Shown one piece after another: positions 34,362-43,379 of a DNA stretch of 64,000 nucleotides. The notes below the pieces were generated by a model, which saw nothing but the letters and a program-made list of their open reading frames with translations, was not told where the DNA came from and ran no database searches. The stretch is taken from contig NZ_JAOEJU010000014.1 in the NCBI RefSeq assembly GCF_025447595.1, positions 99,135 through 163,134 on the forward strand, in the 5' to 3' direction. The number at the start of each line of letters is the position of its first letter. The stretch's first letter is position 1. Made by a program: the position numbers and the translations under genes. Source of the stretch: Pseudomonas koreensis. GTDB taxonomy: Bacteria > Pseudomonadota > Gammaproteobacteria > Pseudomonadales > Pseudomonadaceae.

Positions 34362-35849
34362 TTATCGGCGTTTGCTGCCACCCAGCAATGAGCCCATCAG
34401 GCCGCGCACCAACTGTTTACCCAGTGAGTTCGCCGCCTGGCGCATGGCCGACTTGAGCGCCTGCCCCGCCGCCGTGCCGAGAAACTCCCCGGCCTTGTCC
34501 GCCAGACTCGGCTCTTCGGCCGCCGGTTTGCCCGGTGCCGCTTCAGCCTCCGGCGCCAGCCCCTTGCGCCCCATCAGGATTTCATAGGCCGATTCACGGT
34601 CGATCGGCCTGTCATAGCGCCCCTTGAACGGCGAACCGGCGATCAGCATCGTGCGCTCGGTCTCGGTCAATGGCCCGATCCGCGATTGCGGCGGCGCCAC
34701 CAGCACCCGCTGGACCGTTTCCGGCGTGCCTTTCTCCGCAAGCGTACCCACCAGCGCCTCACCGATCCCGAGTTCGGTCAACACCGCTAACGTATCGAAC
34801 GCCGGATTTGGCCGGAACCCATCTGCCACCGCTCGCAGGGATTTCTGCTCCTTGGCGGTAAACGCACGCAGGCCGTGCTGAATGCGCAGCCCCAGTTGCG
34901 CCAGCACATCGTCCGGCAGATCACTCGGCGACTGGGTGACGAAATACACACCGACACCTTTGGAGCGGATCAGCCGCACCACTTGTTCCAGTCGTTCCTG
35001 CAACGCCTTGGGCGTATCGCCGAACAACAAATGCGCCTCGTCAAAAAACAGCGCCAGCAGCGGTTTGTCGGCATCGCCACGCTCCGGCAACTGTTCGAAC
35101 AGCTCGGCCAGCAACCACAGCAGGAAGGTGGCGTAGACCTTGGGCGCCTCATGCACCAGCCGGCTGGCATCGAGCAGATGAATGCGTCCGCGACCATCGG
35201 CAGCCGGTTGCAGAATGTCTTCCAGCTGCAGCGCCGGCTCGCCGAACAACGCTTCGGCGCCCTGCTGCTCCAGCGTCGCCAGACGCCGCAACAGCGCCTG
35301 ACTGGAACCGGTGGTGAACAGCGCCGCGTCCTCGCCCAGCAACTGCGGATTGTCCTTGAGGTGATTGAGCAGCGCTTTCAGGTCTTTGAGATCAAGCAGC
35401 AACAGCCCTTCGCGATCAGCAACCTTGAACGCTGCGTACAGCGCCGATTGCTGGCTGTCGGTCAGTTCCAGCAAGGCGCCGATCAGCAGCGGACCCATTT
35501 CACTCAGTGTGGTGCGCAATGGATGACCGGACTGACCGTGAATGTCCCACAAGGTCACGGGATACGCCTGAGGCGTGTGGTTGAGCCATGGCATGCCGGC
35601 GATGCGCTCGGCAATCTTGCCCTGGGGATTGCCGGCAGCACCGAGACCGCACAGGTCGCCCTTGACGTCGGCAGCGAACACCGCGACTCCGGCGTCACTG
35701 AAGGCTTCTGCCAGGCGCTGCAAGGTGACGGTCTTGCCGGTGCCGGTGGCGCCGGCTACCAGTCCGTGCCGGTTGGCCAGGCGCATCGCCTGGGCGATCG
35801 GTTGCCCCGCGAGGTCGGCGCCGATTACGAGTTGCGAGGAGTCAGGCAT
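34362..35849 (-). CDS. HerA-like ATPase (DUF853 family)
   Basis: A 495-residue P-loop ATPase. Walker A is GATGTGKTVTLQRLAEAF (about residues 32-49), Walker B LLALFFDEAHLLFGD, and the C-terminal region has GSPFKGRYDRPIDRESAYEI. It belongs to the HerA/FtsK superfamily as the DUF853 group (YjgR of E. coli); function unknown, annotated as putative ATPase. The start at 35849 (MPDSSQLV) is the first good ATG; an upstream TTG is less likely. It converges on dciA with a 26-bp gap. Confidence 0.9.
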   Translation of the reverse strand: MPDSSQLVIGADLAGQPIAQAMRLANRHGLVAGATGTGKTVTLQRLAEAFSDAGVAVFAADVKGDLCGLGAAGNPQGKIAERIAGMPWLNHTPQAYPVTLWDIHGQSGHPLRTTLSEMGPLLIGALLELTDSQQSALYAAFKVADREGLLLLDLKDLKALLNHLKDNPQLLGEDAALFTTGSSQALLRRLATLEQQGAEALFGEPALQLEDILQPAADGRGRIHLLDASRLVHEAPKVYATFLLWLLAELFEQLPERGDADKPLLALFFDEAHLLFGDTPKALQERLEQVVRLIRSKGVGVYFVTQSPSDLPDDVLAQLGLRIQHGLRAFTAKEQKSLRAVADGFRPNPAFDTLAVLTELGIGEALVGTLAEKGTPETVQRVLVAPPQSRIGPLTETERTMLIAGSPFKGRYDRPIDRESAYEILMGRKGLAPEAEAAPGKPAAEEPSLADKAGEFLGTAAGQALKSAMRQAANSLGKQLVRGLMGSLLGGSKRR

Positions 35850-36037
35850 TTGGTCACCCAATGGTTAATCTTTGTCGAGCATGGCCGATAGAAAAGAGTG
35901 AGAGACCCGATCACGAGTCCGGTCTGAGATTTCCCTAAGGAGAGACGGAAATATCAGTGTGCTTTCACCCCTGCCCATTTTGCGCGCCTTTATAAAAGCA
36001 CGCCCTGGACATTAAGACCTTAGCGGAACCCCAAGCC

Positions 36038-37927
36038 ATGAACAAAAATCTACGCTTCAGCCATAAAATTTTGCTTGCCGCCGCCCTCATCGTCATTGCC
36101 GCCTTCGCCTCGTTCACGCTTTACAACGACTGGTTGCAGCGCAATGCGATCCGCGAAGACCTGGACAATTACCTCAACGAGATGGGCGAAGTCACAGCCG
36201 ACAACATCCGCACCTGGCTCAGCGGGCGCATCCTGCTGATCGAGAACGCAGCACAGAATATCGCCGTCAATCCCGAGCCCGCCGCAGTCGCCAGCCTGCT
36301 GGAACAGAAAGCGCTGACCTCGACATTCATGGCGTCCTACCTCGGCGATGCCACTGGTCATTTCACCATCCGTCCGGATGCGAAGATGCCGGACGGCTTC
36401 GATCCACGAGTTCGTCCCTGGTACAAAGGTGCCGAAAGCAGCAGCACCTCGACCCTGACCGAACCTTACATCGATGCGGCCACCGGCCAGACCATCATTT
36501 CCATCGCCACCGCCTCGAAAAAGGCCGGTCAGAGCGTGGGCGTGGTGGGCGGCGACCTGAGCCTGCAAACCCTGATCGACACCCTCAGCGCCCGGGACTT
36601 CTCCGGCATGGGCTACGCCTTCCTGGTCAGCGCCGACGGCAAGATTCTGGTGCATCCGGACAAGGCCTTGGTGATGAAATCGCTCAAGGAAGCCTATCCG
36701 CAGGACACCCCGCGCATCAGCAGCGATTTCAGTGAGGTCACTGTCGACGGCAAGACCCGCATCGTCACCTTCGCCCCGATCAAGGGCCTGCCATCGGTGA
36801 ACTGGTACATCGGCCTGTCGGTAGACAAGGACAAGGCCTTTTCGATGCTCAGCGAGTTCCGCACCTCTGCCGTGGTGGCGACGGTCATTGCCGTGGCGAT
36901 CATCATCGCCCTGCTCGGCATGCTGATCCGCCTCCTGATCCAGCCGCTGCACGTCATGACCCGCGCCATGGAAGACATCGCCGATGGCGAAGGCGATCTG
37001 ACCAAGCGTCTGACCATCCAGAACCAGGACGAATTCGGCAAGCTCGGCACAGCGTTCAACCGCTTTGTAGAACGCATTCACGGTTCGATCCGCGAAGTGT
37101 CGTCGGCCACCGGGCAGGTCAACGAAGTCGCCCTGCGCGTGGTCGCGGCATCCAACTCGTCGATGTACAACTCCGACCAGCAAGCCTCGCGCACCAACAG
37201 CGTGGCCGCCGCGATCAACCAGCTCGGCGCCGCCGCCCAGGAAATCGCCCGCAACGCCGCACAAGCCTCGACCCAGGCCAGCGACGCACGTGGCCTGGCC
37301 GAAGACGGCCAGCAAGTGGTGGATCGCAGCATCAAGGCAATGAACCAGCTGTCGAGCATGCTCAGCGCATCAAGCAGCAACATCGAATCGCTGAACAGCA
37401 AAACCGTGAACATTGGCCAGATCCTGGAAGTGATCACCAGCATCTCCCAGCAGACCAACCTGCTGGCACTCAACGCGGCCATCGAAGCCGCGCGGGCTGG
37501 CGAGGCCGGTCGTGGTTTCGCTGTGGTGGCTGATGAAGTTCGCAACCTCGCCCACCGTACTCAGGAGTCGGCGCAACAAGTGCAGACCATGATCGAGGAG
37601 CTGCAAGTCGGTGCCCGTGAGTCCGTCAGCACTATGAGCGACAGCCAGCGCCACAGCCAGGACAGCGTGGAAATCGCCAACCTCGCCGGTGAACGCCTGA
37701 ACAGCGTGACCCAGCGCATCGGCGAAATCGACGGGATGAACCAATCGGTCGCCACCGCGACCGAGGAACAGACCGCCGTGGTCGAGTCGATCAACGTCGA
37801 CATCACCGAGATCAATACGCTGAACCAGGAAGGCGTGGAAAACCTGCAAGCCACCTTGCGCGCGTGCTCTGACCTTGAACAACAGGCTTCACGCCTGAAG
37901 CAACTGGTCGGCAGCTTCCGTATTTAA
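36038..37927 (+). CDS. Methyl-accepting chemotaxis protein with dCache_1 sensor
   Basis: A 629-residue chemoreceptor. It has membrane helices at about 10-30 and 278-302, a periplasmic dCache_1 domain between them, HAMP (LLIQPLHVMTRAMEDIADGE) and a signalling tip EAARAGEAGRGFAVVADEVR. The sensor contains DPRVRPWYKG and EPYIDAATGQ, with GVVGGDLSL later, close to the amino-acid-binding dCache pattern of PctA-type receptors (R-x-WY, then Y-x-D, then D); Phe replaces the usual Tyr before the first arginine. I infer an amino-acid or related ligand. Terminator follows. Confidence 0.93.
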   Translation: MNKNLRFSHKILLAAALIVIAAFASFTLYNDWLQRNAIREDLDNYLNEMGEVTADNIRTWLSGRILLIENAAQNIAVNPEPAAVASLLEQKALTSTFMASYLGDATGHFTIRPDAKMPDGFDPRVRPWYKGAESSSTSTLTEPYIDAATGQTIISIATASKKAGQSVGVVGGDLSLQTLIDTLSARDFSGMGYAFLVSADGKILVHPDKALVMKSLKEAYPQDTPRISSDFSEVTVDGKTRIVTFAPIKGLPSVNWYIGLSVDKDKAFSMLSEFRTSAVVATVIAVAIIIALLGMLIRLLIQPLHVMTRAMEDIADGEGDLTKRLTIQNQDEFGKLGTAFNRFVERIHGSIREVSSATGQVNEVALRVVAASNSSMYNSDQQASRTNSVAAAINQLGAAAQEIARNAAQASTQASDARGLAEDGQQVVDRSIKAMNQLSSMLSASSSNIESLNSKTVNIGQILEVITSISQQTNLLALNAAIEAARAGEAGRGFAVVADEVRNLAHRTQESAQQVQTMIEELQVGARESVSTMSDSQRHSQDSVEIANLAGERLNSVTQRIGEIDGMNQSVATATEEQTAVVESINVDITEINTLNQEGVENLQATLRACSDLEQQASRLKQLVGSFRI

Positions 37928-37939
37928 ACCGCTCTACCG

Positions 37940-37976
37940 GATGTCTTCGCGGATCAGTGCGCGAAGACATCTTTCC
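37940..37976 (+). terminator. Intrinsic terminator of the chemoreceptor gene
   Basis: GATGTCTTCGCG (37940-37951) is perfectly mirrored by CGCGAAGACATC (37960-37971), then TTTCCCT. The 12-bp stem starts 13 bp after the stop. Confidence 0.8.
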
Positions 37977-38125
37977 CTCTCGGCACGACCTCCCCGTCCG
38001 CCCCCCCGCGAAAGTGCGACCGAACATCTACGCTGATGAAAGGTCAACACGGGACATCAACCAGCGGAGAGGTTCACTGTGCATATTGCTGAAATCACGC
38101 GACTGCGCCGAGACGGACACAGCGC

Positions 38126-39121
38126 ATGAGTCGCGGCATTCTGTTGCTGATGGGGCTGCTGGCCGCCGTTCTGATTCCGGCAGTACTCGGCGGCGGTGAC
38201 ACCTGGACCCGACTGCAAGCGTTTCCCCTGCACTGGCTATCGATCCTGTTCGGCATGATTCTGCTGTGCTGGGGCATCAATACCTTGCGCCTGCGCCTGT
38301 TGCTCGGCGATCAACGCGAAAAGGTCACACCGCTGAAAAGCCTCGGCGTGGTCATGGCTGCCGAATTCGCCTGGTGCGCCACACCCGGTGGCACCGGCGG
38401 CCCGCTGACGATCATGGCGTTACTGGCCCGCAGCGGCGTGCGCCCCGCCCGAGGCAGCGCGGTGTTTGCGATGGATCAGTTGAGCGACTTGCTGTTCTTT
38501 CTCTGCGCCCTGAGCGGGATTCTGATTTACGCGCTGTTTCAGCACCTGAGTGACCGGATGGAGTGGCTGCTGACCGTCAGCGCCGTATCGCTGTCAGGCG
38601 GTCTGTTCAGTTGTGGGCTGGTGGCGCGATATCACCGAACGCTGATTCGCCTGAGTGGCCGGCTGCTGGTGCGCATGAACGTGCAACCCGCTACGAGACT
38701 GCGCTGGGCGCGCAAGCTGCTGCACTTTCTCGCAGCATTCACTGACGCACTGAAATTGCCGTGGCAAACGCTGATTACTGTGTTTGCTCTGACCTGCGTG
38801 CATTGGTCGTTGCGTTACAGCGTGCTGTATCTGGCGTTGCGCGGGCTGGAGGCGGACGTGCAGTGGGCCTGGACGTTTCTGATTCAGATGCTTTCGCTGG
38901 GGGCGGGACAATTCAGCCTGTTGCCGGGTGGGGCCGGGGCGGCGGAACTCACGTCGGCGGCGCTGCTGGCCCCCATGGTTGGAGCATCGACCGCTGCGGC
39001 GGCGATCCTGATCTGGCGGGCAATGACCTTTTACTTCTATTTGCTGGTAGGCGGACCGATCTTTCTGCTGATGCTCGGACGTCCGCTGCTCAGGAAGCTG
39101 ATGAAGGTGCGGCAGGCTTAG
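38126..39121 (+). CDS. Flippase-like membrane protein (lysylphosphatidylglycerol synthase TM family)
   Basis: A 331-residue integral membrane protein with about seven to eight helices, including 1-24, 36-55, 77-95 and 114-140. The family (UPF0104/LPG_synthase_TM) resembles the flippase half of MprF without the catalytic half. EFAWCATPGGTGGPLTIMAL and LGAGQFSLLPGGAGAAEL are the two conserved GG-rich blocks. The substrate is unknown, probably a lipid. Its 3' end overlaps the convergent small gene at 39090 by 32 bp. Confidence 0.86.
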   Translation: MSRGILLLMGLLAAVLIPAVLGGGDTWTRLQAFPLHWLSILFGMILLCWGINTLRLRLLLGDQREKVTPLKSLGVVMAAEFAWCATPGGTGGPLTIMALLARSGVRPARGSAVFAMDQLSDLLFFLCALSGILIYALFQHLSDRMEWLLTVSAVSLSGGLFSCGLVARYHRTLIRLSGRLLVRMNVQPATRLRWARKLLHFLAAFTDALKLPWQTLITVFALTCVHWSLRYSVLYLALRGLEADVQWAWTFLIQMLSLGAGQFSLLPGGAGAAELTSAALLAPMVGASTAAAAILIWRAMTFYFYLLVGGPIFLLMLGRPLLRKLMKVRQA

Positions 39122-39284
39122 GGTCAGCCGGTTTGTCTTCGTTGAGTTGCTCCCACAATGCGGCGGCGTCGGGGAAGTCCGTACCATCCTCCGGGCTCAG
39201 GTCATCCGGGTCATAGCGACTCAGACAGCCTTCGCCTAACGTGGCGGGCGCTTTGGAAGTGGCTTTGTCCAGTGGATCGCTCAT
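39090..39284 (-). CDS. Small acidic hypothetical protein
   Basis: A 64-residue protein, MSDPLDKATSKAPATLGEGC onward, with the acidic YDPDDLSPEDGTDFPDAA and a Pro/Ala-rich C-terminus. GAGG sits eight bases before the ATG at 39284, and an alternative ATG (39290) is too close to that site. No domain is recognised; such short acidic proteins are conserved in Pseudomonas. Its 3' end overlaps the 3' end of the opposite flippase-like gene by 32 bp, so antisense effects are possible. Confidence 0.62.
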   Translation of the reverse strand: MSDPLDKATSKAPATLGEGCLSRYDPDDLSPEDGTDFPDAAALWEQLNEDKPADPKPAAPSSAS

Positions 39285-39314
39285 GGGCATGTCCTCAAGT
39301 ACTGAAACAAGGCG

Positions 39315-39360
39315 AAAAAAAGGGCCTGAGGCGATTGAACGCCCAGGCCCTTCTTTTTTC
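39315..39360 (-). terminator. Intrinsic terminator of purU
   Basis: AGGGCCTG (39321-39328) and CAGGCCCT (39344-39351) pair, with an inner GGCG/CGCC. On the minus strand TTTTTTTCGCC follows; T-rich sequence on the other side makes it partly bidirectional. Confidence 0.85.
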
Positions 39361-39377
39361 AACCGCCAAAGCTTCGA

Positions 39378-40226
39378 TCAGAACACGACGGTCTTGTTGC
39401 CGTGCACCAGCACGCGGTCTTCCAGGTGATAACGCAGGCCACGGGCCAGCACCATCTTCTCGACGTCACGGCCGAAACGCACCATGTCTTCGATGCTGTC
39501 GCTGTGGCTGACGCGAACCACGTCCTGCTCGATGATCGGGCCGGCATCCAGCTCTTCGGTCACGTAGTGGCAGGTCGCGCCGATCAGCTTCACGCCGCGC
39601 ATCGAAGCTTGGTGATACGGCTTGGCGCCAACAAACGATGGCAAAAAGCTGTGGTGAATGTTGATGACCTTGTGCGCGTATTCGCGGCACATGTCCGGCG
39701 GCAGGATCTGCATGTAGCGCGCCAGCACCACCACTTCGGCATCGTGCTGTTTGACCAGACGCGATACTTCGTCAAAGGCCGGCTGCTTGTCCTGCGGATT
39801 CACCGGGACGTGGTAATAAGGAATACCGTGCCATTCGACCATGCTGCGCAGGTCGTCATGGTTGGAAATCACGCAGGAAATCTCGCAATCGAGCTCGTCG
39901 CTGTGCCAGCGGTGCAGCAGGTCCGCCAGGCAGTGGGATTCGCGACTGGCCATCAGCACCACGCGCTTTTTCTGCTCGGTGTCGGTGATGCGCCAGTCCA
40001 TCGAGAACTCTTCGGCGATCGGTGCAAACTTCTCGCGCAGCACCTCGATACCGAAAGGCAGGGAATCGGCACGGATTTCGTGACGCATGAAGAACCAGCC
40101 GATCTGGTTATCCGAATGGTGGCTCGCTTCGGTGATCCAGCCGTTATGGGACGCCAGAAAGTTACTGACTTTGGCAACGATGCCAACCCGGTCCGGACAA
40201 GAAATCACCAACCGAAAAGTGCGCAT
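39378..40226 (-). CDS. purU: Formyltetrahydrofolate deformylase
   Basis: Hydrolyses 10-formyl-THF to formate and THF, balancing one-carbon pools. It has 282 residues from the ATG at 40226, which has GGAG nine bases upstream. An N-terminal ACT domain (MRTFRLVISCPDRVGIVAKV) is followed by the formyltransferase-like domain with the catalytic INIHHSFLPSF and ATCHYVTEELDAGPII. The frame runs about 75 codons further upstream, but that part is outside the family. Glycine-cleavage genes earlier in the window feed the same pool. Confidence 0.95.
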   Translation of the reverse strand: MRTFRLVISCPDRVGIVAKVSNFLASHNGWITEASHHSDNQIGWFFMRHEIRADSLPFGIEVLREKFAPIAEEFSMDWRITDTEQKKRVVLMASRESHCLADLLHRWHSDELDCEISCVISNHDDLRSMVEWHGIPYYHVPVNPQDKQPAFDEVSRLVKQHDAEVVVLARYMQILPPDMCREYAHKVINIHHSFLPSFVGAKPYHQASMRGVKLIGATCHYVTEELDAGPIIEQDVVRVSHSDSIEDMVRFGRDVEKMVLARGLRYHLEDRVLVHGNKTVVF

Positions 40227-40563
40227 GGGGGGGAAACTCCAGAACTTCGCAAAGGCTGCCATTCTAGCGACTGCGAGAAAAAACTGCAGTACTGGTGACC
40301 GCAGAGCCACGTCCCGACTGGTCGAAGGATTTTTGACACAGGGAAAACGCCAGAAGGGTGACGCAACAACAGCCGTGTACCAACAGGTCACTGTGAATAT
40401 CCGTGAAGACTGCATCACATTATTTAACTGAATATTCAATTCAGCGCTTTTCAACGTAACTTATTCAAATAAAACCCGGGTTAAATGTTTACTTGATGAA
40501 ACAGCCTGACTATTATTGCGACACTGTCCCCTGCCATCGCGCACTCCCAATAAGGTAGTAATC
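40227..40563. other. AT-richer intergenic region upstream of mvaT
   Basis: 337 bp between divergent purU and mvaT. It holds purU's ribosome site, the mvaT promoter (40488-40516) and AT-rich sequence from about 40405 to 40490 that would suit binding by MvaT itself. No gene is seen. Confidence 0.55.
40488..40516 (+). promoter_or_regulatory. Candidate sigma-70 promoter of mvaT
   Basis: TTTACT (-35, 40488-40493), exactly 17 bp, TATTAT (-10, 40511-40516), about 48 bp before the start codon, next to an AT-rich upstream tract. Confidence 0.6.
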
Positions 40564-40941
40564 ATGTCCTTGATCAACGAATATCGTGCCACCGAAGAAG
40601 CTATCAAAGAGCTGCAAGCCCGTTTGAAGAACCTGTCGCAAGACGACAAACTGCAAGCCGAGCTGGAGTTCGAAGGCAAACTGCGCACACTGATGGGCGA
40701 ATACTCCAAATCCCTGCGCGACATCATCGCGCTGCTGGATCCAGAGTCCAAAACCAAAGCACCACGTGGCGGCGCAGCCAAAACTACCGGCACCAAACGT
40801 GCTCGCAAAGTTAAACAATACAAAAACCCGCACAACGGCGAAGTCATCGAAACCAAAGGTGGCAACCACAAAACTCTGAAAGAGTGGAAAGCCAAGTGGG
40901 GCGGTGACGTGGTTGAAGGCTGGGCTACCCTGCTGGGCTAA
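40564..40941 (+). CDS. mvaT: MvaT-family H-NS-like xenogeneic silencer
   Basis: Nucleoid protein of 125 residues that binds AT-rich DNA and silences foreign genes. The N-terminal coiled-coil oligomerisation region (MSLINEYRATEEAIKELQ, about 1-60) is followed by a basic linker with KTTGTKRARKVKQYKNP and a DNA-binding domain with the AT-pincer-type GGNHKTLKEWKAKWG. Pseudomonas usually carries MvaT plus MvaU; this one fits MvaT by length and order next to sbcB. Its own AT-rich promoter suggests autoregulation. Confidence 0.93.
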   Translation: MSLINEYRATEEAIKELQARLKNLSQDDKLQAELEFEGKLRTLMGEYSKSLRDIIALLDPESKTKAPRGGAAKTTGTKRARKVKQYKNPHNGEVIETKGGNHKTLKEWKAKWGGDVVEGWATLLG

Positions 40942-40976
40942 GCCGCAACCCTTGTCACAGAGCGCTTCTGTGACAC

Positions 40977-41009
40977 AAAAAACGCCAGCGAAAGCTGGCG
41001 TTTTTTTAT
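40977..41009 (+). terminator. Intrinsic terminator of mvaT
   Basis: AACGCCAGC-GAAA-GCTGGCGTT followed by TTTTT; the stem is perfect and A-flanked, so it may also work for the convergent sbcB. Confidence 0.94.
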
Positions 41010-41042
41010 GCCCGGCATTCAAGATACCGGACATGTTCGATT

Positions 41043-42473
41043 TCAAAGATTCAAACGTTTGCGCAATGCCTGGACATAGTTCTGCCATTCAACCAGCACC
41101 TCGGCCTGCATCGGCGTAGCACTAAGCAGCCATTGCTCCATGGCCTCGGCAAAAGATTGCAAGGTATTAGGCGCCCCCCACTCCGGCTCGGACAAGCGTT
41201 GCCGGCAAAAGATTTTCCAGCGTTCTTGCTCTTCGAAATTCAACGTATCGGGAAAGTTACGTGCTCGATATCGAAACAACAATTCAGGCAAACGTTCGTC
41301 ATCGAACGGCCATTGCTCTCGCGCCAATTGTGCAGGATCGGTCGTCCTCACTTGCTCACATAAACGACGATCACGGTCACCGATAAATCCGTCGTACAAC
41401 TGTTGTTCGGGATCTTCACTCGAGGTGAAATCTTCGTTGGCATAAATCGCCGAGACTTTATCTTTCCAAACTTGTTGTGCGTCACTTAGTCGCAACGCAC
41501 GCGCCTGATACAACGCCATGTCCAGACCCAGACGCTGCTGATCTTCAGCACGCAACACCGACAAGGGCGCCACCACCGGGCACTTGTTGATATGAACAAG
41601 CTTGAGCGGCACCGGCAACTCGCCTTCGGCCAACTCGTCACGACGGGTATACAGGCGCTGACGCAACGTCCCGGCATCCAGATCGAGCAGTCCCTGCGGG
41701 TCCAGGTGCAGATCGCAGACGATCAACGCGTTCTTGTTGCGCGGATGCCAGGCCAGCGGCAGCACCACACCGACATAGCTGCGTGCCGCCGAGAAGCGTC
41801 CGGAAATGTGGACCATCGGCTGCAAAAGCCGAATCTGGTCCATGACTTTCTGCTTGCTGCGCAGCTGGAACAGCCAGTCATACAGTTTCGGCTGTTTTTC
41901 GCGGATCAAACGGGCCAGGGCGATGGTGGCGCGCACGTCCGACAAGGCTTCGTGGGCATTACCGTGATCGATGCCATTGGCGGCGGTCAGGCGTTCGAGC
42001 TTGAGGGTCACCTTGCCCTCATCATCGGTCGGCCAGACCAGGCCATCGGGGCGCAATGCGTAGGCGGCGCGCACCACATCGATCAGGTCCCAGCGACTGT
42101 TGCCGCCCTGCCATTCACGGGCATAGGGATCGAAAAAGTTGCGGTACAGGCTGTAGCGGGTCATTTCGTCGTCGAAGCGCAAGGTGTTGTAACCCGCGCC
42201 GCAGGTGCCGGGAGCCGCGAGCTGGGCGTGAACCCGGGTCATGAAGTCGGCTTCGCTCAAGCCCTGTTCGGCGAGTCGGCTCGGAGTAATGCCGGTGATC
42301 GCACAGGCCGCCGGGTGCGGCAGGATGTCTTCGCTGGGCTGGCAGTAGAGATTGACCGGCGCGTCGATTTCGTTGAGTTCGTGGTCGGTGCGAATCCCGG
42401 CCACCTGCAACGGGCGGTCGCAGCGGGGATTGATCCCGGTGGTTTCGTAGTCGTACCAGAAGATGGAAGTCAC
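41043..42473 (-). CDS. sbcB: Exodeoxyribonuclease I
   Basis: 3'-5' exonuclease on single-stranded DNA, 476 residues, with a DEDDh nuclease domain at the N-terminus (FWYDYETTGINP; NTLRFDDEMTRYS; GNAHEALSDVRATIALA), an SH3-like domain and a C-terminal helical domain. Key acidic residues are present. Length matches the E. coli protein (475). Converges on mvaT and is divergent from the RDD-SpoIIM cluster. Confidence 0.95.
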   Translation of the reverse strand: MTSIFWYDYETTGINPRCDRPLQVAGIRTDHELNEIDAPVNLYCQPSEDILPHPAACAITGITPSRLAEQGLSEADFMTRVHAQLAAPGTCGAGYNTLRFDDEMTRYSLYRNFFDPYAREWQGGNSRWDLIDVVRAAYALRPDGLVWPTDDEGKVTLKLERLTAANGIDHGNAHEALSDVRATIALARLIREKQPKLYDWLFQLRSKQKVMDQIRLLQPMVHISGRFSAARSYVGVVLPLAWHPRNKNALIVCDLHLDPQGLLDLDAGTLRQRLYTRRDELAEGELPVPLKLVHINKCPVVAPLSVLRAEDQQRLGLDMALYQARALRLSDAQQVWKDKVSAIYANEDFTSSEDPEQQLYDGFIGDRDRRLCEQVRTTDPAQLAREQWPFDDERLPELLFRYRARNFPDTLNFEEQERWKIFCRQRLSEPEWGAPNTLQSFAEAMEQWLLSATPMQAEVLVEWQNYVQALRKRLNL

Positions 42474-42653
42474 GGGCGGTTCCTGAACTGAAGATCGGCA
42501 AAGTCTAGGCGCTCGACTGCCTTCGCGGCCAGCGCGGCATCATTCAGGCACATTTGGTTGAACCTTGTGTATGACATAGTTATGTCGTTTTCCCCCGAGA
42601 GACTGCTAGCATCGGATTCACTCGCATCCCGAACCGGCAACATCAGGTAGCCC

Positions 42654-43379
42654 ATGCTCGAGACCACAGCACCGCCAAGGAAAGCAACGCTGGCCCCGCC
42701 ACTGGACACGCGGCACCAGGTCGAAACGCCGGAGGGCATCGACCTGCCGTTGCGTCCCGCCGGCCTGATGGTTCGTGCCGTGGCGTTCACCATTGATCTG
42801 TGTTTGCGCGGGCTGATCATGGGGCTGCTGTTCATGCTGCTGGCGCTGCTCGGCAAGCTCGGCATCGGTCTGGGCTCGCTGCTGCTGTTCGCCGTGAGCT
42901 GGTGGTACATGGTGTTGTTCGAAGTGCTGCGTCAGGGCCGCTCGCCGGGCAAGCAATGGATGGGCCTGCGGGTGGTGCACGACGATGGCACGCCGGTCGG
43001 CTGGTCGGCCTCCCTGCTGCGCAACCTGCTGCGTTTTGTCGACCTGATGCCGTTCGGCTATTTCCTCGGGGCGATCAGTTGCCTGCAACACCCGACATTC
43101 AAACGCCTCGGCGACATCGCTGCCGGCACGCTGGTGATCTACAGCGAACGCCCGCTCAAGCGCCCGCAATTGCCCGATGCCGAACCCCGCCGCTCGCCAA
43201 TCCCGCTGACACTGACTGAACAACGCGCCCTGCTCGCCTTCGCCGAACGCCAGGGTGAACTGTCGGCGGCGCGGGTCAATGAACTCGCGGCGCTGCTCGC
43301 TCAGCCACTGCACATCAGCGCACCCAAAGCCGTCGGTGAACTCAACGGCATCGCCCGCGGCCTGTTGGGTCCGACATGA
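42654..43379 (+). CDS. RDD-family membrane protein, first gene of a MoxR/DUF58 cluster
   Basis: A 241-residue protein with an RDD domain at about 30-165: LRPAGLMVRAVAFTIDLCLR is the signature start, QGRSPGKQWMGLRVVHDDG follows, with about three membrane helices. The C-terminal ~70 residues are soluble and charged. It overlaps the next gene by 4 bp (ATGA), and heads a run of six coupled genes. Molecular role unknown; its position with SpoIIM and MoxR proteins suggests a membrane complex component. Confidence 0.85.
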   Translation: MLETTAPPRKATLAPPLDTRHQVETPEGIDLPLRPAGLMVRAVAFTIDLCLRGLIMGLLFMLLALLGKLGIGLGSLLLFAVSWWYMVLFEVLRQGRSPGKQWMGLRVVHDDGTPVGWSASLLRNLLRFVDLMPFGYFLGAISCLQHPTFKRLGDIAAGTLVIYSERPLKRPQLPDAEPRRSPIPLTLTEQRALLAFAERQGELSAARVNELAALLAQPLHISAPKAVGELNGIARGLLGPT

